From Scatosoma sp045127595 (GTDB taxonomy: Bacteria; Bacillota; Clostridia; Christensenellales; Borkfalkiaceae): 64,000 nucleotides of DNA. Below, piece by piece: positions 8,606 to 18,299 of this stretch. Where the stretch lies: NCBI GenBank assembly GCA_045127595.1, contig JBGVQS010000024.1, forward strand, positions 41,953 through 105,952, read 5' to 3'. Under the pieces are notes generated by a model, which was not told the DNA's origin, ran no database searches, and worked only from the letters and a program-made list of their open reading frames with translations. The translations under genes and the position numbers were made by a program. Position 1 is the first letter of the stretch. The number at the start of each line of letters is the position of its first letter.

Positions 8606-11600
8606 TCTTTCGTCCCCCTTGTTTCCTGTTCGGCAATCCGCGCAATCGTAGCGGGATCAATCGCCGTTTCCGAGCGTTTCCCGCCTGAATCCTTATCAAA
8701 ACCGCACATACCGCCGTATTTACAATACTCGCAATTCTTATCGTAGGGCGAGGGCATAATGTTCCCTTCTTTAAGCTCCTTACACCCCTGCCGCGCAACC
8801 AAAACGGAATAATCCAAAAAATCCCGAAAAGTCTGCTCGTCCATCACTCGTTTGGTCGTAGCGGTATTCTTCAACGCCGCAGGGAAAAATTCGCTCTTTT
8901 TTTCTTCCGTCAAATTTTTATCCCCGCAAAGCAAGGCTTCCCTATCGCCGTTCATGAACCCGTGCATACGGAATTTTCCTTCCAAATCGTCGCTGTAATC
9001 GACCGACGCAGGAAAATAAAACACCCCGGCAGGGATTCGTTCCCCCTTGAGCTTCGACATATATAACTGCATTTGGATTTTTCTGCCCGTATAATAGGAA
9101 GTCGCGCTGTCGTCGATTTTACCCGTTTTGTAATCGATAACGCGCACGTACTTTTCCGTACCGTCCACGCGGTCGACTTTCCCATGGAATTCGTCAGTCA
9201 AAATCTCCTTTTCCGTGTCTTCCACCGAAAAATCCGAACCAGCAATTTGTCGATACGCCGCAACCGCTACGTCCGCGCCTTCCTTTAAAAGCTTTTCGCC
9301 AAATACCATATCCGAAGCGGTATCCTGCTGCATAGCGTATGCGGAAGTTTTCAAAAGCTCCGCGCCGCGGTGCATAGCGTAAGCACGCATCTCCTCTTCC
9401 GATTGTATCCAAGACGCCGCCTTTGCCACTTCTTCTAATAAGGTATGAATAAAGTTCCCCGTATCCACGGCAAGCACCGCCGCTTCTTCTCTCTCTTTTA
9501 ATTTTAATCCCCGCTGTGCAAAATGTTTGAACGGACATTCAAAGTACCCTTCCAAGGACGTAGGAGATATTTTTCCGTCGTGAAAAAACAGCTCTTTACC
9601 GCGTTCAACTCGTACCTGCCCCACTCGTTCTGCCAAATAATTGTCCTTTTCGTTTACACCGAGTTTATCGAGCGCGGTAAATAGAGAGGAGTATTTTCTC
9701 AAACGTTCCCCTTTCGCTATGTCGGCAGTTAAACGCATTTCGTATTCCGCTTTTTCCGTCAACAAACGCCGAATCGCAGGCGCAGGCGCGGAAGCGCGAT
9801 AGCGGAAATCCGTTGGCTCGTATTTTTTACGGCGAAGCAGTTTTCCCCCGTTCTCCTCGCAAAACAATCTATCCACGTAGCGGAAAATCTCGCTGATAGC
9901 TGGCTCGCTGCCGTCGGCGGAAAGCGGATAGGTCAAATATAAATCGTCTAAAAAGGTACAAAGATTCAAACAAACGCTTTCGCGGTTGCGAAGATTGACT
10001 TCCGCGACGGTCGGTTCTAACAATGCTTTCACTTCGGCAAGACGGGCAATTTCCTTATCCGAAACAATCGCCGTATCACTGCCGACACGGGGCACGTCTT
10101 CCGTCAGCCCCACGGCAAAAAGCGTGGATACCTTTTCAATACGACTGTCTGTAATATCCCCGATAAATACCGCGTCCGCTTTCAAAGGAATCAGGGAAAT
10201 TTCCGTCGCGTCCAAGCCGTCTTTTAATATCGCTTCAAATTCGGCAACCGTCATCTCCTTACCGCCCGTCAAAAGCTCCGCTTCCGCAAGCAGTTTTTCG
10301 AGCGTTTTATAAATTTGTGCCAAATATCCCTTTTGCGCCACGTCGGAGATGTCCTGCTCCAACGAAAAAAGCTTGTTTTCTACGTCAAAATCCGTCAGGA
10401 TTTTTTCAACGGCGGCACAGTAAACTCGACCATGCCCCCTTGCTTTTATGTTTTCCGTTGCCAAAAGCACACGATTTCTACCACTTTGCAATTTTTCAAA
10501 ATCAAAGCGTTCTACCCCTTCCCCCGTCTTGATTTCACGCTTTGCGCCACCGCGGTAGTTGGCAAATTTCAGCAAATAATTACGGTATTCATCGCTTTCC
10601 CCAAAGAAATAATTCCCTGCCAAAGACTGCACCGAATCCACCGAAAACCGCTCTTTTACCACACGGAAACAATCGAGCAAGAACCTGGATAACGGATGGC
10701 GTTTCAAGGACTTTTTCTCGTCCACGAAATAGGGAATCTTATATTCGTCAAACGCCTTTTTAATGGAAAGCGAATACCCGCCCACGTCAGGCACAAGCAA
10801 GGCAAAATCGCGATACCTTGCCCCTTGCTTTTCTTGCATAATACGCCGAATCTGCACCGCAACGTATTCCGCTTCCGCAAGCTTGTCTTCCGCTTCAAAT
10901 ATATGAATACGGTTCGTAGAAACACTATTCCCCGTTCGTTCAGGATTAAACAGCCCCTTGCGCAATCTTTCCGCGTCTCCGTCAAGCGGTTTTCCCAACG
11001 CGCGAATTCGCACTTTTCCGTATTCCTCACAAGTAGAAACAAACGCGTTCACCGCGCTGTTGCGGTATAATTCTTCTTCCCCAGCGCAAAAAATCCCGAT
11101 AACGCTGTCCGCGGTTTCAAGCGCCGCGCGGATCGTTTGCCGCGCTTGCGCCGTAAAGGAACGGTAGCAAAGAAAAATTACGTTTTTCCCCTTTAACACG
11201 CCGCTTTGACGAATGTACACAGGCAGCATCGAAAGATAACGGCTCTCGTCCAAAAACGCATTATCGCGCAAAAAATCAGCGTAGCCTTGGTAAATCAACG
11301 CAAGATCCGCCGTCTTTTTCTTTAACATATCGTCAGGCAAAGCCGCAAGGCTGTCCTGTAAAACCTCGGGCGTGATTTCGGAAGCGGAAAACTGCGCCAA
11401 GGTTTCATAAATACTTTTCGCACTGTTCCCAACAACGGACGCGCTTGTAAAGCATTGCAGCTTGTTTTCACGCTGTAACGAAGTCATAATCTCCCCCACA
11501 GCCATAACCGAGCCTTGTTTGCTAATCGCCCTGCCGTCCGCTTTTAAAAATCTGGAAAAGGTGGATACGGAAGAAGCAAACGTACCGCCCGTGCGCTTGA

Positions 11601-11742
11601 CGAGCGCGCGCTCCGCAATCAACGTCAGCCTATCTTCGCAAAAAATGACGTTCTCTTTTCCGCCGCGTTCCAATTCCGCAGCGTACTCCGCCATAATTTC
11701 CATACACTCCGACAGGGTATAAGCTTTCAAAACCGCGCGCAT
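8602..11742 (-). CDS. addB: ATP-dependent nuclease subunit B (AddB)
   Basis: 1046 residues. The C-terminal nuclease domain is clear: ISPTSLEGYFECPFKHF carries the first cysteine of the iron-sulphur staple, EILTDEFHGKVDRVD and VRVIDYKTGK are the PD-(D/E)XK core, and CEYCKYGGMC supplies the three remaining cysteines. The N-terminal half has an inactivated-helicase character. Unlike Bacillus AddB, which starts with a G-x-x-G-x-G-K-S/T loop, this protein starts MRAVLKAYTLSECMEIM and has no P-loop. An AAAGGAGGAAGG ribosome site precedes the ATG, and a TATAAT box lies at 11771-11776 with a weak -35. One dispersed motif (9611-9622) lies in the gene. Translationally coupled to addA. Confidence 0.93.
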   Translation of the reverse strand: MRAVLKAYTLSECMEIMAEYAAELERGGKENVIFCEDRLTLIAERALVKRTGGTFASSVSTFSRFLKADGRAISKQGSVMAVGEIMTSLQRENKLQCFTSASVVGNSAKSIYETLAQFSASEITPEVLQDSLAALPDDMLKKKTADLALIYQGYADFLRDNAFLDESRYLSMLPVYIRQSGVLKGKNVIFLCYRSFTAQARQTIRAALETADSVIGIFCAGEEELYRNSAVNAFVSTCEEYGKVRIRALGKPLDGDAERLRKGLFNPERTGNSVSTNRIHIFEAEDKLAEAEYVAVQIRRIMQEKQGARYRDFALLVPDVGGYSLSIKKAFDEYKIPYFVDEKKSLKRHPLSRFLLDCFRVVKERFSVDSVQSLAGNYFFGESDEYRNYLLKFANYRGGAKREIKTGEGVERFDFEKLQSGRNRVLLATENIKARGHGRVYCAAVEKILTDFDVENKLFSLEQDISDVAQKGYLAQIYKTLEKLLAEAELLTGGKEMTVAEFEAILKDGLDATEISLIPLKADAVFIGDITDSRIEKVSTLFAVGLTEDVPRVGSDTAIVSDKEIARLAEVKALLEPTVAEVNLRNRESVCLNLCTFLDDLYLTYPLSADGSEPAISEIFRYVDRLFCEENGGKLLRRKKYEPTDFRYRASAPAPAIRRLLTEKAEYEMRLTADIAKGERLRKYSSLFTALDKLGVNEKDNYLAERVGQVRVERGKELFFHDGKISPTSLEGYFECPFKHFAQRGLKLKEREEAAVLAVDTGNFIHTLLEEVAKAASWIQSEEEMRAYAMHRGAELLKTSAYAMQQDTASDMVFGEKLLKEGADVAVAAYRQIAGSDFSVEDTEKEILTDEFHGKVDRVDGTEKYVRVIDYKTGKIDDSATSYYTGRKIQMQLYMSKLKGERIPAGVFYFPASVDYSDDLEGKFRMHGFMNGDREALLCGDKNLTEEKKSEFFPAALKNTATTKRVMDEQTFRDFLDYSVLVARQGCKELKEGNIMPSPYDKNCEYCKYGGMCGFDKDSGGKRSETAIDPATIARIAEQETRGTKE

Positions 11743-11840
11743 AAAGTCCTTCCTCCTTTCCTTTTCTACTATTATAACATATTTATAGGGAAATTTTCAG
11801 CTTTTTTCATAATAATTTTCAAGAAAACGCCTCTTTTTTT

Positions 11841-11868
11841 TTGCAAAATTAAAATAATGTGGTATAAT
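11841..11868 (+). promoter_or_regulatory. Promoter of the lipoprotein at 11950
   Basis: TTGCAA (11841-11846) and TATAAT (11863-11868) with a 16-bp spacer, about 80 bp upstream of the start. It diverges from the addB promoter in the same 207-bp gap. Confidence 0.75.
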
Positions 11869-11949
11869 AGTATGGTAAACGCACTCAAAAATCATTCTAT
11901 ACCGCGTTTACGCTATATTGCTTGTTCGTAAAAGCAAAACGGAGTTACT

Positions 11950-12939
11950 ATGAAAAACAAAAAACGTCTTTCCATAATTTCCATTCTTGTCGGCGCGTCC
12001 CTACTTAGCGCGTGCGGCGCAGGCGACAGCAAAGTTGCGCTTGGGGATTACTGGAACACCAACCCTACCATTGAACAAAGAGTCAATGAAACCGCCGTCT
12101 ACGAAGTTGCTTTCGAAGCAGATAGCGGTCTTGAATCGGTAAATTATGATTTGACCTATGCCAACGGCAAGTATAAAACAATCCTTGAAACGGAAACGGG
12201 CAGCGGCGGTGTAATCCAATACCGTTACAGAACGGAATTTTCCATTGACGCGATCTTTACAAAGGACGGAGAAATTTCCACCGTAACCGATTCGGTTGTT
12301 ACCGAAGTCGTATTTGGCGGCGAAGCGGACTTGTTCCGTCCCATTAGCTCTTACCGCGCAGTCGAAAGCCATAGCCCCACGAATAAATCGGGGAGTTCCT
12401 TGGAATCCTGCTATAAGCATTATAAATATACCATTGAAACGGCTTACGCTGCGGACGGCGGAAAATCCACCGCAACGATCGTTGACCTGAACGCCGACGA
12501 ACCGACGCCGAGAGTACAAAAATTCACGGCGAGCGGCGGCAAAAAGAGTTACGTGGATAACGAACAGCTTATCTTAATGCTCCGCGCGATTCCTTCGGGC
12601 ACTTCTTCTGCAAAGATTAAAACGTACAGCCCCTACGTCGAAGCGAAACAAACGATTAAATATTCGTTCGACGGCAAGGAAGAAGACGTTTTCGAATTCA
12701 AAGAAAACGGCACGGACGTAAAACGTTCGATTGTGTATTATCCCGTAGATATGGTATTGAGCAGTTCGAACCCAGGCGCAACACAAACCGCATGGGTAGC
12801 AAAAGCGGGCGAGGGTACGGGCGCAAGCAATCAGTATAACCCCAACCGTAATATTATGCTGAAATTAGAAACGCCTTTACCGTATATGCTTGGAAAACTC
12901 GTTTATACTTTAAAGACGGTAGATTATACGGTTGCATAA
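11950..12939 (+). CDS. Predicted lipoprotein, unknown function
   Basis: A 329-residue secreted lipoprotein. The signal MKNKKRLSIISILVGAS is followed by the lipobox LLSAC, so Cys22 would be acylated. The mature part is beta-rich, with no recognised domain: alternating short strands such as YEVAFEADSGLESVNYDL, YRYRTEFSIDAIF and KQTIKYSFDGKEEDVFEF. A GGAG ribosome site lies 6-9 bp before the ATG. A strong hairpin terminator follows, shared with the convergent leucine-rich-repeat gene. Together with that gene it forms a small surface-protein pocket. Confidence 0.75.
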   Translation: MKNKKRLSIISILVGASLLSACGAGDSKVALGDYWNTNPTIEQRVNETAVYEVAFEADSGLESVNYDLTYANGKYKTILETETGSGGVIQYRYRTEFSIDAIFTKDGEISTVTDSVVTEVVFGGEADLFRPISSYRAVESHSPTNKSGSSLESCYKHYKYTIETAYAADGGKSTATIVDLNADEPTPRVQKFTASGGKKSYVDNEQLILMLRAIPSGTSSAKIKTYSPYVEAKQTIKYSFDGKEEDVFEFKENGTDVKRSIVYYPVDMVLSSSNPGATQTAWVAKAGEGTGASNQYNPNRNIMLKLETPLPYMLGKLVYTLKTVDYTVA

Positions 12940-12955
12940 AAGAGAATAACAAATA

Positions 12956-12992
12956 CGGCGGAACGCCTAAAACGTTCCGCCGTTGTTTTTTT
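12956..12992. terminator. Bidirectional terminator between two lipoprotein genes
   Basis: A 10-bp stem cggcggaacg / cgttccgccg with a 7-base loop, then a T-rich tail (ttgttttttt). The hairpin and loop recur base for base at 15630-15656. Confidence 0.85.
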
Positions 12993-13024
12993 GTTGTAGC
13001 GCCGTTGTCTTTTTCACTCAATAA

Positions 13025-15439
13025 TCACTCGGTTTCTTTATTCCAAGCGACAGGTTTTCCGTCAACGTAATGCCAGTAATGCCCGTCTTCCGACAACATC
13101 TCCTCTTTTGTTTCCGCGTATAAATAAATAGTAGAACCTTCGGGAAGTACCGTGTCTTCCGTAACAAGCTCTGACCATTCCTTTTCCGTGCATTTGACGT
13201 ATACGTTCGGGATATAAGGATAAACGCCGTCCACCTTTTTACTATCCGCCCGCACAACGCTCTCCATTTTATCTATCATGGTTTTCGGTAAAATAATAGT
13301 CGTCAAAGTTGGACATTTTGAAAAAGCCCACACCCCAATCTCCGTTACACTGTCGGGAATTTCAAGGATTTCTAAAGACGTCCTCGAAAAAACTGAACTT
13401 CCTATCTTTTCTAACGTAGACGGTAAAGAAATTTCTTTTAATGCAGTCGCTCCCTTGAATGCATCAGAGGAAATTTCCTTTACCCCCTCGTGCAAGATTA
13501 CCTCTTCCAAAGCAGGGCATTCTGAAAAATCAGGCACCACTTCACAATAAGCAATCACTTTTTTCAAAGACTTGCACCGCGCAAAAACTTCATAACTCCC
13601 AAGTAGTGAACCCCCAAACGTCAAAGAGGCGGGAAGGGTTACTTCCGTAAGACCTGTATTATAAAATGCATAGTCTTCCACATGCGTAGCAGCGTCCTCT
13701 CCGTTCCAAACAGCTTTTTTCAAGTTGGTGCAATTTTTAAAAGCTTCTCGCCCAATTTCCTTTAAATTGCTTGGAAAGACAATTTCCTGTAAGCTTTTAC
13801 AGCCGTAAAAGGCATTCCATTCGATTGCTTCTAAAGAAGAGGGCATAACAACCTCTTTTAACGAAACGCACCCTTCAAAAGCTTTGAATCGAATCTTGCC
13901 CATCTTCTTGGGAAGCTTTACGCTTTCCAATGCCGTGCATTCATTAAAAGTAGAACCTGTATTTAAACTTGTCTCCTCCCCAAGAAAAATAACGGTTTTC
14001 AACGATTTGCATCTCTCAAAGCTACCCACGCTCGTAACGTTTGCAGGTATCGTTATTTCGGTCAATCCGCTCTCAGTAAAGGAACCAACTGTTTTTAAAG
14101 TGGACGGCAACGTAATTGTTTTTAGCGCCGTACATCCTGTAAAACCGCTGACCGTTTCCAACCCTTCAGGCAAATCGACCCTTTCTAAAGCGGTACAGTC
14201 ATTAAAAGTGTTGCCGTTTACAGCTCTTAAAGTTTTTAACGTAGAAGGAAAACTAACCTCTTTTAACGAAGTACAATTTTCAAATATACGTCCGCTAAGC
14301 TCGGTCAACCCGTCAGGAAAATCAATTTTTTTCAAAGATGTACAGCCGGCAAAGCTGTAATCACTAGACGTCATTGCCGTTACGTTATCGGGCAGTACGA
14401 CCTCCTCCAAGGCGGTACTGTTTCTAAAGCTTATACCGTCCACCTCTACACCGTTCGGAATCACGACCCGACGAATTGTTTTATTTCCTGCAAAATTTAC
14501 GTTAAGCACCTTTACCGTGGAGGGAATTTCCAAAACGGGCCCTAACGTTCCTTTGTAATTAAAGCATATCCCGTTATACACCACAAGTCCGTCCGGTTGA
14601 TTTTCCAGCCATTTTGTTCCCGACATAGAGTTGTATCCTATCTCTTTAAGAGTATCTGGCAAATTGATTTCTTCAAGATTTGCGCAATCCAAAAAAATGT
14701 TATTCAACGTTGTAAGCTTTGAAGGCAAGACCGCTTTTCGAATGCCGCAACGCTGAAATGCCCCCACGCCAATATCTGTAACGCTTTCGGGAATCACGAT
14801 TTCCCTAAGCGCTTTAAAATCCGAAAATGCGAAATCTCCAATACTTTCTAATGTTTCAGGTAAGTGTATTTCGGTGGTAATCGTGTTCTCTTGTACTCCC
14901 TCATTTAAAATGTAATCGTAAAATCCTCGCTCTTCTATTCTTTTCACAGGTAAACCCAAATGGTAATCGGGGATAACCACCCGTCCGTATAAGCTTGCGT
15001 TTCCTTTCGACACCCTATAGCCGCTTTCATCCGACAGAAGGGTATATTCCAGCCCTTTTGTTTCTTCCAACGGCTTTTTTCCTTCCGCCTCGTAAATATA
15101 TTTTGCCGTTTTAGAATCCGTATATTTTTTGCCGTTTCCTACGGCAAATATTTTAATTTCATAGGTATATCCCTGCGGAAGCGCAGATAAATCGTACCGA
15201 CATTCTTCCGTGTAAAAATCTTTCGACCCATAATATAGGATATACCCTTCCGCGTTGTCTACCTCGTCCCAAATAAGCGTTTTTTCTTCCACTCGCACAT
15301 TATTTGGCATAGCAAGCTGTTTTTGTTTTTCTTTACCGCAAGCGCCAAGCAAACAACAAAGACAAGCAAGCAATAATAGACAGTATATATATATCTTCTT
15401 TTTTATCACTTTATATATCTCCTTTATGTAATATTTCAA
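13025..15439 (-). CDS. Large BspA-type (LRR_5) leucine-rich-repeat lipoprotein
   Basis: 804 residues. The N-terminus has a basic stretch, a hydrophobic helix (IYIYCLLLLACLCCLL) and the lipobox LLGAC. Residues ~45-115 resemble a fibronectin-III-like module (VEEKTLIWDEVDNAEGYILYY). From about residue 150 to 730 there are some 22 repeats of the 22-24-residue BspA/LRR_5 type: L-x-x-I-x-I/L-P-x-x-V/L-x-x-I-G-x-x-A-F-x-x-C-x-x-L, seen for example as ALEEVVLPDNVTAM and SLKEVVMPSSLEAIEWNAF. Such proteins are anchored at the cell surface and bind host proteins, glycans or other cells. It has its own promoter. The C-terminal ~60 residues (YLYAETKEEMLSEDGHYWHYVDGKPVAW) look like an extra domain found after LRR_5 arrays. 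Confidence 0.9.
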   Translation of the reverse strand: MKYYIKEIYKVIKKKIYIYCLLLLACLCCLLGACGKEKQKQLAMPNNVRVEEKTLIWDEVDNAEGYILYYGSKDFYTEECRYDLSALPQGYTYEIKIFAVGNGKKYTDSKTAKYIYEAEGKKPLEETKGLEYTLLSDESGYRVSKGNASLYGRVVIPDYHLGLPVKRIEERGFYDYILNEGVQENTITTEIHLPETLESIGDFAFSDFKALREIVIPESVTDIGVGAFQRCGIRKAVLPSKLTTLNNIFLDCANLEEINLPDTLKEIGYNSMSGTKWLENQPDGLVVYNGICFNYKGTLGPVLEIPSTVKVLNVNFAGNKTIRRVVIPNGVEVDGISFRNSTALEEVVLPDNVTAMTSSDYSFAGCTSLKKIDFPDGLTELSGRIFENCTSLKEVSFPSTLKTLRAVNGNTFNDCTALERVDLPEGLETVSGFTGCTALKTITLPSTLKTVGSFTESGLTEITIPANVTSVGSFERCKSLKTVIFLGEETSLNTGSTFNECTALESVKLPKKMGKIRFKAFEGCVSLKEVVMPSSLEAIEWNAFYGCKSLQEIVFPSNLKEIGREAFKNCTNLKKAVWNGEDAATHVEDYAFYNTGLTEVTLPASLTFGGSLLGSYEVFARCKSLKKVIAYCEVVPDFSECPALEEVILHEGVKEISSDAFKGATALKEISLPSTLEKIGSSVFSRTSLEILEIPDSVTEIGVWAFSKCPTLTTIILPKTMIDKMESVVRADSKKVDGVYPYIPNVYVKCTEKEWSELVTEDTVLPEGSTIYLYAETKEEMLSEDGHYWHYVDGKPVAWNKETE

Positions 15440-15453
15440 AAAAATTTTTACAT

Positions 15454-15482
15454 ATTATACCATTTCATTTATATGCTGTCAA
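15454..15482 (-). promoter_or_regulatory. Promoter of the LRR lipoprotein
   Basis: Consensus TTGACA (15477-15482) and TATAAT (15454-15459) on the minus strand with a 17-bp spacer, 15 bp upstream of the annotated start. Confidence 0.85.
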
Positions 15483-15593
15483 ACAAATTGGAGATTTTTT
15501 ACAAAGGAAAAAACGAATTAAAACAATCAAGAAAATGAATTGATGATGATTTTGTTATTTTATTTTTGGATAAATTTTTGTTAATTTTATCCA

Positions 15594-15612
15594 TTCAACG
15601 CGTACACGGTAG
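15594..15612. repeat. Short dispersed element, variant TTCAACGCGTACACGGTAG
   Basis: Its left half TTCAACGCGTAC equals the flank of the 22003 copy of the CGTACCTGCCCC motif, and its right half CGTACACGGTAG recurs on the minus strand at 29937-29948. Both places sit beside a terminator hairpin. Confidence 0.5.
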
Positions 15613-15629
15613 GCTTGTTTGAAAAATAA

Positions 15630-15656
15630 CGGCGGAACGCCTAAAACGTTCCGCCG
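15630..15656 (-). terminator. Terminator of the typA-HAD operon
   Basis: The stem cggcggaacg / cgttccgccg with loop cctaaaa is identical to the hairpin at 12956-12982. On the minus strand it is followed by TTATTTTT, 17 bp after the HAD gene stop. Confidence 0.8.
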
Positions 15657-15672
15657 TTGTCTTTTTGTTGCT

Positions 15673-16329
15673 TTAAGGTAAAAACTGATCGAAGTTATAA
15701 ACAAAGCCGTCCGAAATTTGTTCCGCTTCTATACATTCCTTTTCCGTGGATTTTTCAAACACGCCGATAATTTTCATGCCAGCCGCTTTCGCCGTCTTTA
15801 ATACGGTAAGATTGTCGTCTACCATAACGCATTCCGATTTATCTACGGCAAGCATATCCGCGACTTTGTCGTATATCGAAAGCTCGCCTTTGCTGCCGCC
15901 CAAATCTTCCAAAGTCCATACGTTTTCAAAATATTCCCAAAGCCCCAACCGCTTTAATACCGCGTCCGTCAATAGGTGCGGACTTGCCGTTAAAACGCTT
16001 AGACGGCAACCCTGCTCCCGTAAATATTGCAACGCTTGTTCCGCGTTCTCTTTGGCAGGGATTCGATAGAAATATTCTTCGTTCAGTCGCTTTGAAAAAT
16101 AATCGATAATTTCTTCCGCAGGCATATTTACGCCCATGACTTCCGCGTAATATTTCGCCACGCCTTTAAAACCAAGCGGCGTTAAAATCGTTACAATGTC
16201 GGGCGGATAGGAAATACCTTGCTCGTCCAAAAAATCCAACACGATTTTTACCGCAGGCGGCATGGAATCGATCAGCGTTCCGTCTAAATCAAATATATAT
16301 ACCTTTTCCGTTAATTGAATTTTCTTCAT
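15673..16329 (-). CDS. HAD-superfamily hydrolase (phosphoglycolate phosphatase-like)
   Basis: 218 residues, the usual size. Motif I is IFDLDGTLIDS with the nucleophile Asp at about residue 14, motif II is SVLTAS (~115), a conserved lysine follows in the linker (GGSKGELSIYD), and motif III-IV is VMVDDNLTVLKTAKAAGM. Residues ~20-90 form a helical C1-type cap. The substrate cannot be read from the sequence; small phosphate esters such as phosphoglycolate or nucleotides are typical. It starts 12 bp after typA and is probably translated from the same message, although no clear ribosome site is present. Confidence 0.82.
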   Translation of the reverse strand: MKKIQLTEKVYIFDLDGTLIDSMPPAVKIVLDFLDEQGISYPPDIVTILTPLGFKGVAKYYAEVMGVNMPAEEIIDYFSKRLNEEYFYRIPAKENAEQALQYLREQGCRLSVLTASPHLLTDAVLKRLGLWEYFENVWTLEDLGGSKGELSIYDKVADMLAVDKSECVMVDDNLTVLKTAKAAGMKIIGVFEKSTEKECIEAEQISDGFVYNFDQFLP

Positions 16330-16341
16330 TTTTTCAAGCTT

Positions 16342-18171
16342 TTATTTGTTATTCTTTTCCTTGAAACGTGCTTTCGCGCGCAGTTCGCTGTCCAAAATAC
16401 GCTTTCTGATACGCAAGGACTTGGGCGTAACCTCTAACAGCTCGTCGTCGGCAATAAATTCCAAACATTCTTCCAAGCTCATTTTGCTGACGGGAATCAA
16501 GGTCAATGCGTCGTCGCTGCTTGAAGAACGGGTGTTGGTAAGGTGCTTGGTTTTGCAAACGTTGACGTTGATGTCGTCCGCAAGGTTGGTATACCCAACG
16601 ACCATGCCTTGATATACGGGCGTACCCGGCGTGATAAACAAGTTTCCCCTGCCCTGCGCGTTGAAAAGCCCGTATGCAACCGCTTCGCCCGTTTCAAACG
16701 CTACGAGCGAACCTGTATTTCTACGCTGCATATCTCCTTTGTACGGTTCGTAGGAATAGAAGATCGTGTTCATGATTCCCTGCCCTTTGGTGTCCGTCAA
16801 AAATTCGCTCTTATACCCAAACAAGCCGCGCGAAGGAACGGTGAATTCCAAACGCATACGATTCCCTATCGCCGTCATTTGCACAAGCGAGCCTTTTCTG
16901 TTCCCCATTGCCGAGAATACCGGCCCTGTCATATCTTCGGGAACGTCCGCAACAAATCTTTCGATCGGTTCATGACGAACGCCGTCGATTTCCTTATATA
17001 ATACTTTGGGGGTGGAAACTTGGAATTCGTACCCTTCTCTACGCATGGTTTCAATGAGAATGGAAAGGTGCATTTCCCCGCGCCCGCAAACGCGGAAGCT
17101 GTCCGCAAAATCGGTATCGCTAACACGCAAGGAAACGTCGCGCAAAAGCTCCTTGTACAATCTGTCGCGGAGTTGTCTGGTCGTAACAAATTTCCCTTCC
17201 TTGCCTGCAAACGGACTGTCGTTGACCGAAAAAGTCATTTCCACGGTAGGGTCTTCGATCTTGACAAACTGCACGGGTTCAACCGCCGTCGGTTCGCAAA
17301 CCGTATCCCCAATATTCAATCCGTCAATCCCCGAAAACATGACGATATCGCCCGCTTTCGCTCTCTCGACGGAAACTCTTTCCAAGCCTTCAATTTGATA
17401 CAAGTTCGCAATCTTACAATTTGTGCGTACCTTGGAATCGTTATAATTACAAATAGAAACAGGCTCATTCGCACGAATCACACCACGTTCGATCCTGCCT
17501 ATACCGATACGACCGACAAATTCGTTGTAATCAATACAGGAAACCAACAACTGCCCTGCGCCGTCTACGTCCATTTCCATCGGGGGAATGTGCTGTAAAA
17601 TCGCGTCGAATAAGGGATTGAGATTTTCTTCCTGCTTGTCGGGCGTGAGCGACGCCGTACCCTGACGGCCGCAACAGTAGACGATCGGGCTTTCCAACTG
17701 CTCGTCCGTAGCGTCAAGATCCATCATCAAAAGCTGCATTTCTTCTACGACTTCGTCAATACGCGCGTCGGGGCGGTCTACTTTGTTGATAACGATAATC
17801 GTTTTCAGCCCAAGCACCAACGCTTTTTGCATAACGAAACGGGTTTGCGGCAAAGGACCTTCCGCCGCGTCTACAAGAATCAGCGCGCCGTTTACCATTT
17901 TTAAAACGCGTTCCACTTCGCCCGAGAAATCGGCGTGTCCCGGCGTGTCTACAATATTGATTTTTACCCCGTTATAATGCGCCGACGTATTTTTCGCGAG
18001 TATGGTAATCCCACGTTCCCGTTCCAAATCGCCGCTGTCCATAACGCGGTCCTGTACCTGCTGATTGTCGCGGAATACGCCGCCCTGCGCCAACATCTCG
18101 TTGACGAGCGTCGTCTTGCCGTGGTCAACGTGCGCAATGATGGCTACGTTTCTCAAATCTTCTCTAATCAT
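16342..18171 (-). CDS. typA: Ribosome-associated GTPase TypA/BipA
   Basis: 609 residues, the standard length. Domain order: GTPase with G1 AHVDHGKTTL (~residues 14-23), the switch region RGITI, G3 DTPGHADF, G4 NKVDRPDA and G5 region; EF-Tu domain 2; EF-G domains III and V; and a BipA-specific C-terminal domain ending in LRIRKRILDSELRAKARFKEKN. TypA binds the 30S/50S interface and is needed for ribosome assembly at low temperature and under stress. Ribosome site AAGGAG before ATG. Promoter: TTGTCA and TAAAAT with 17-bp spacing upstream near 18205-18235. It heads a two-gene operon with a HAD phosphatase. Confidence 0.97.
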   Translation of the reverse strand: MIREDLRNVAIIAHVDHGKTTLVNEMLAQGGVFRDNQQVQDRVMDSGDLERERGITILAKNTSAHYNGVKINIVDTPGHADFSGEVERVLKMVNGALILVDAAEGPLPQTRFVMQKALVLGLKTIIVINKVDRPDARIDEVVEEMQLLMMDLDATDEQLESPIVYCCGRQGTASLTPDKQEENLNPLFDAILQHIPPMEMDVDGAGQLLVSCIDYNEFVGRIGIGRIERGVIRANEPVSICNYNDSKVRTNCKIANLYQIEGLERVSVERAKAGDIVMFSGIDGLNIGDTVCEPTAVEPVQFVKIEDPTVEMTFSVNDSPFAGKEGKFVTTRQLRDRLYKELLRDVSLRVSDTDFADSFRVCGRGEMHLSILIETMRREGYEFQVSTPKVLYKEIDGVRHEPIERFVADVPEDMTGPVFSAMGNRKGSLVQMTAIGNRMRLEFTVPSRGLFGYKSEFLTDTKGQGIMNTIFYSYEPYKGDMQRRNTGSLVAFETGEAVAYGLFNAQGRGNLFITPGTPVYQGMVVGYTNLADDINVNVCKTKHLTNTRSSSSDDALTLIPVSKMSLEECLEFIADDELLEVTPKSLRIRKRILDSELRAKARFKEKNNK

Positions 18172-18299
18172 AAATGACTCCTTACGTAAAACTTTTCAAC
18201 CCTATTATTTTAATACTTTTTCTTGCTTTTGACAAGAAAAAACGCATACGCGCGACAATATTTTTATAATTTTGTAAAAAAATTCCGCAAAGCAGAAGC

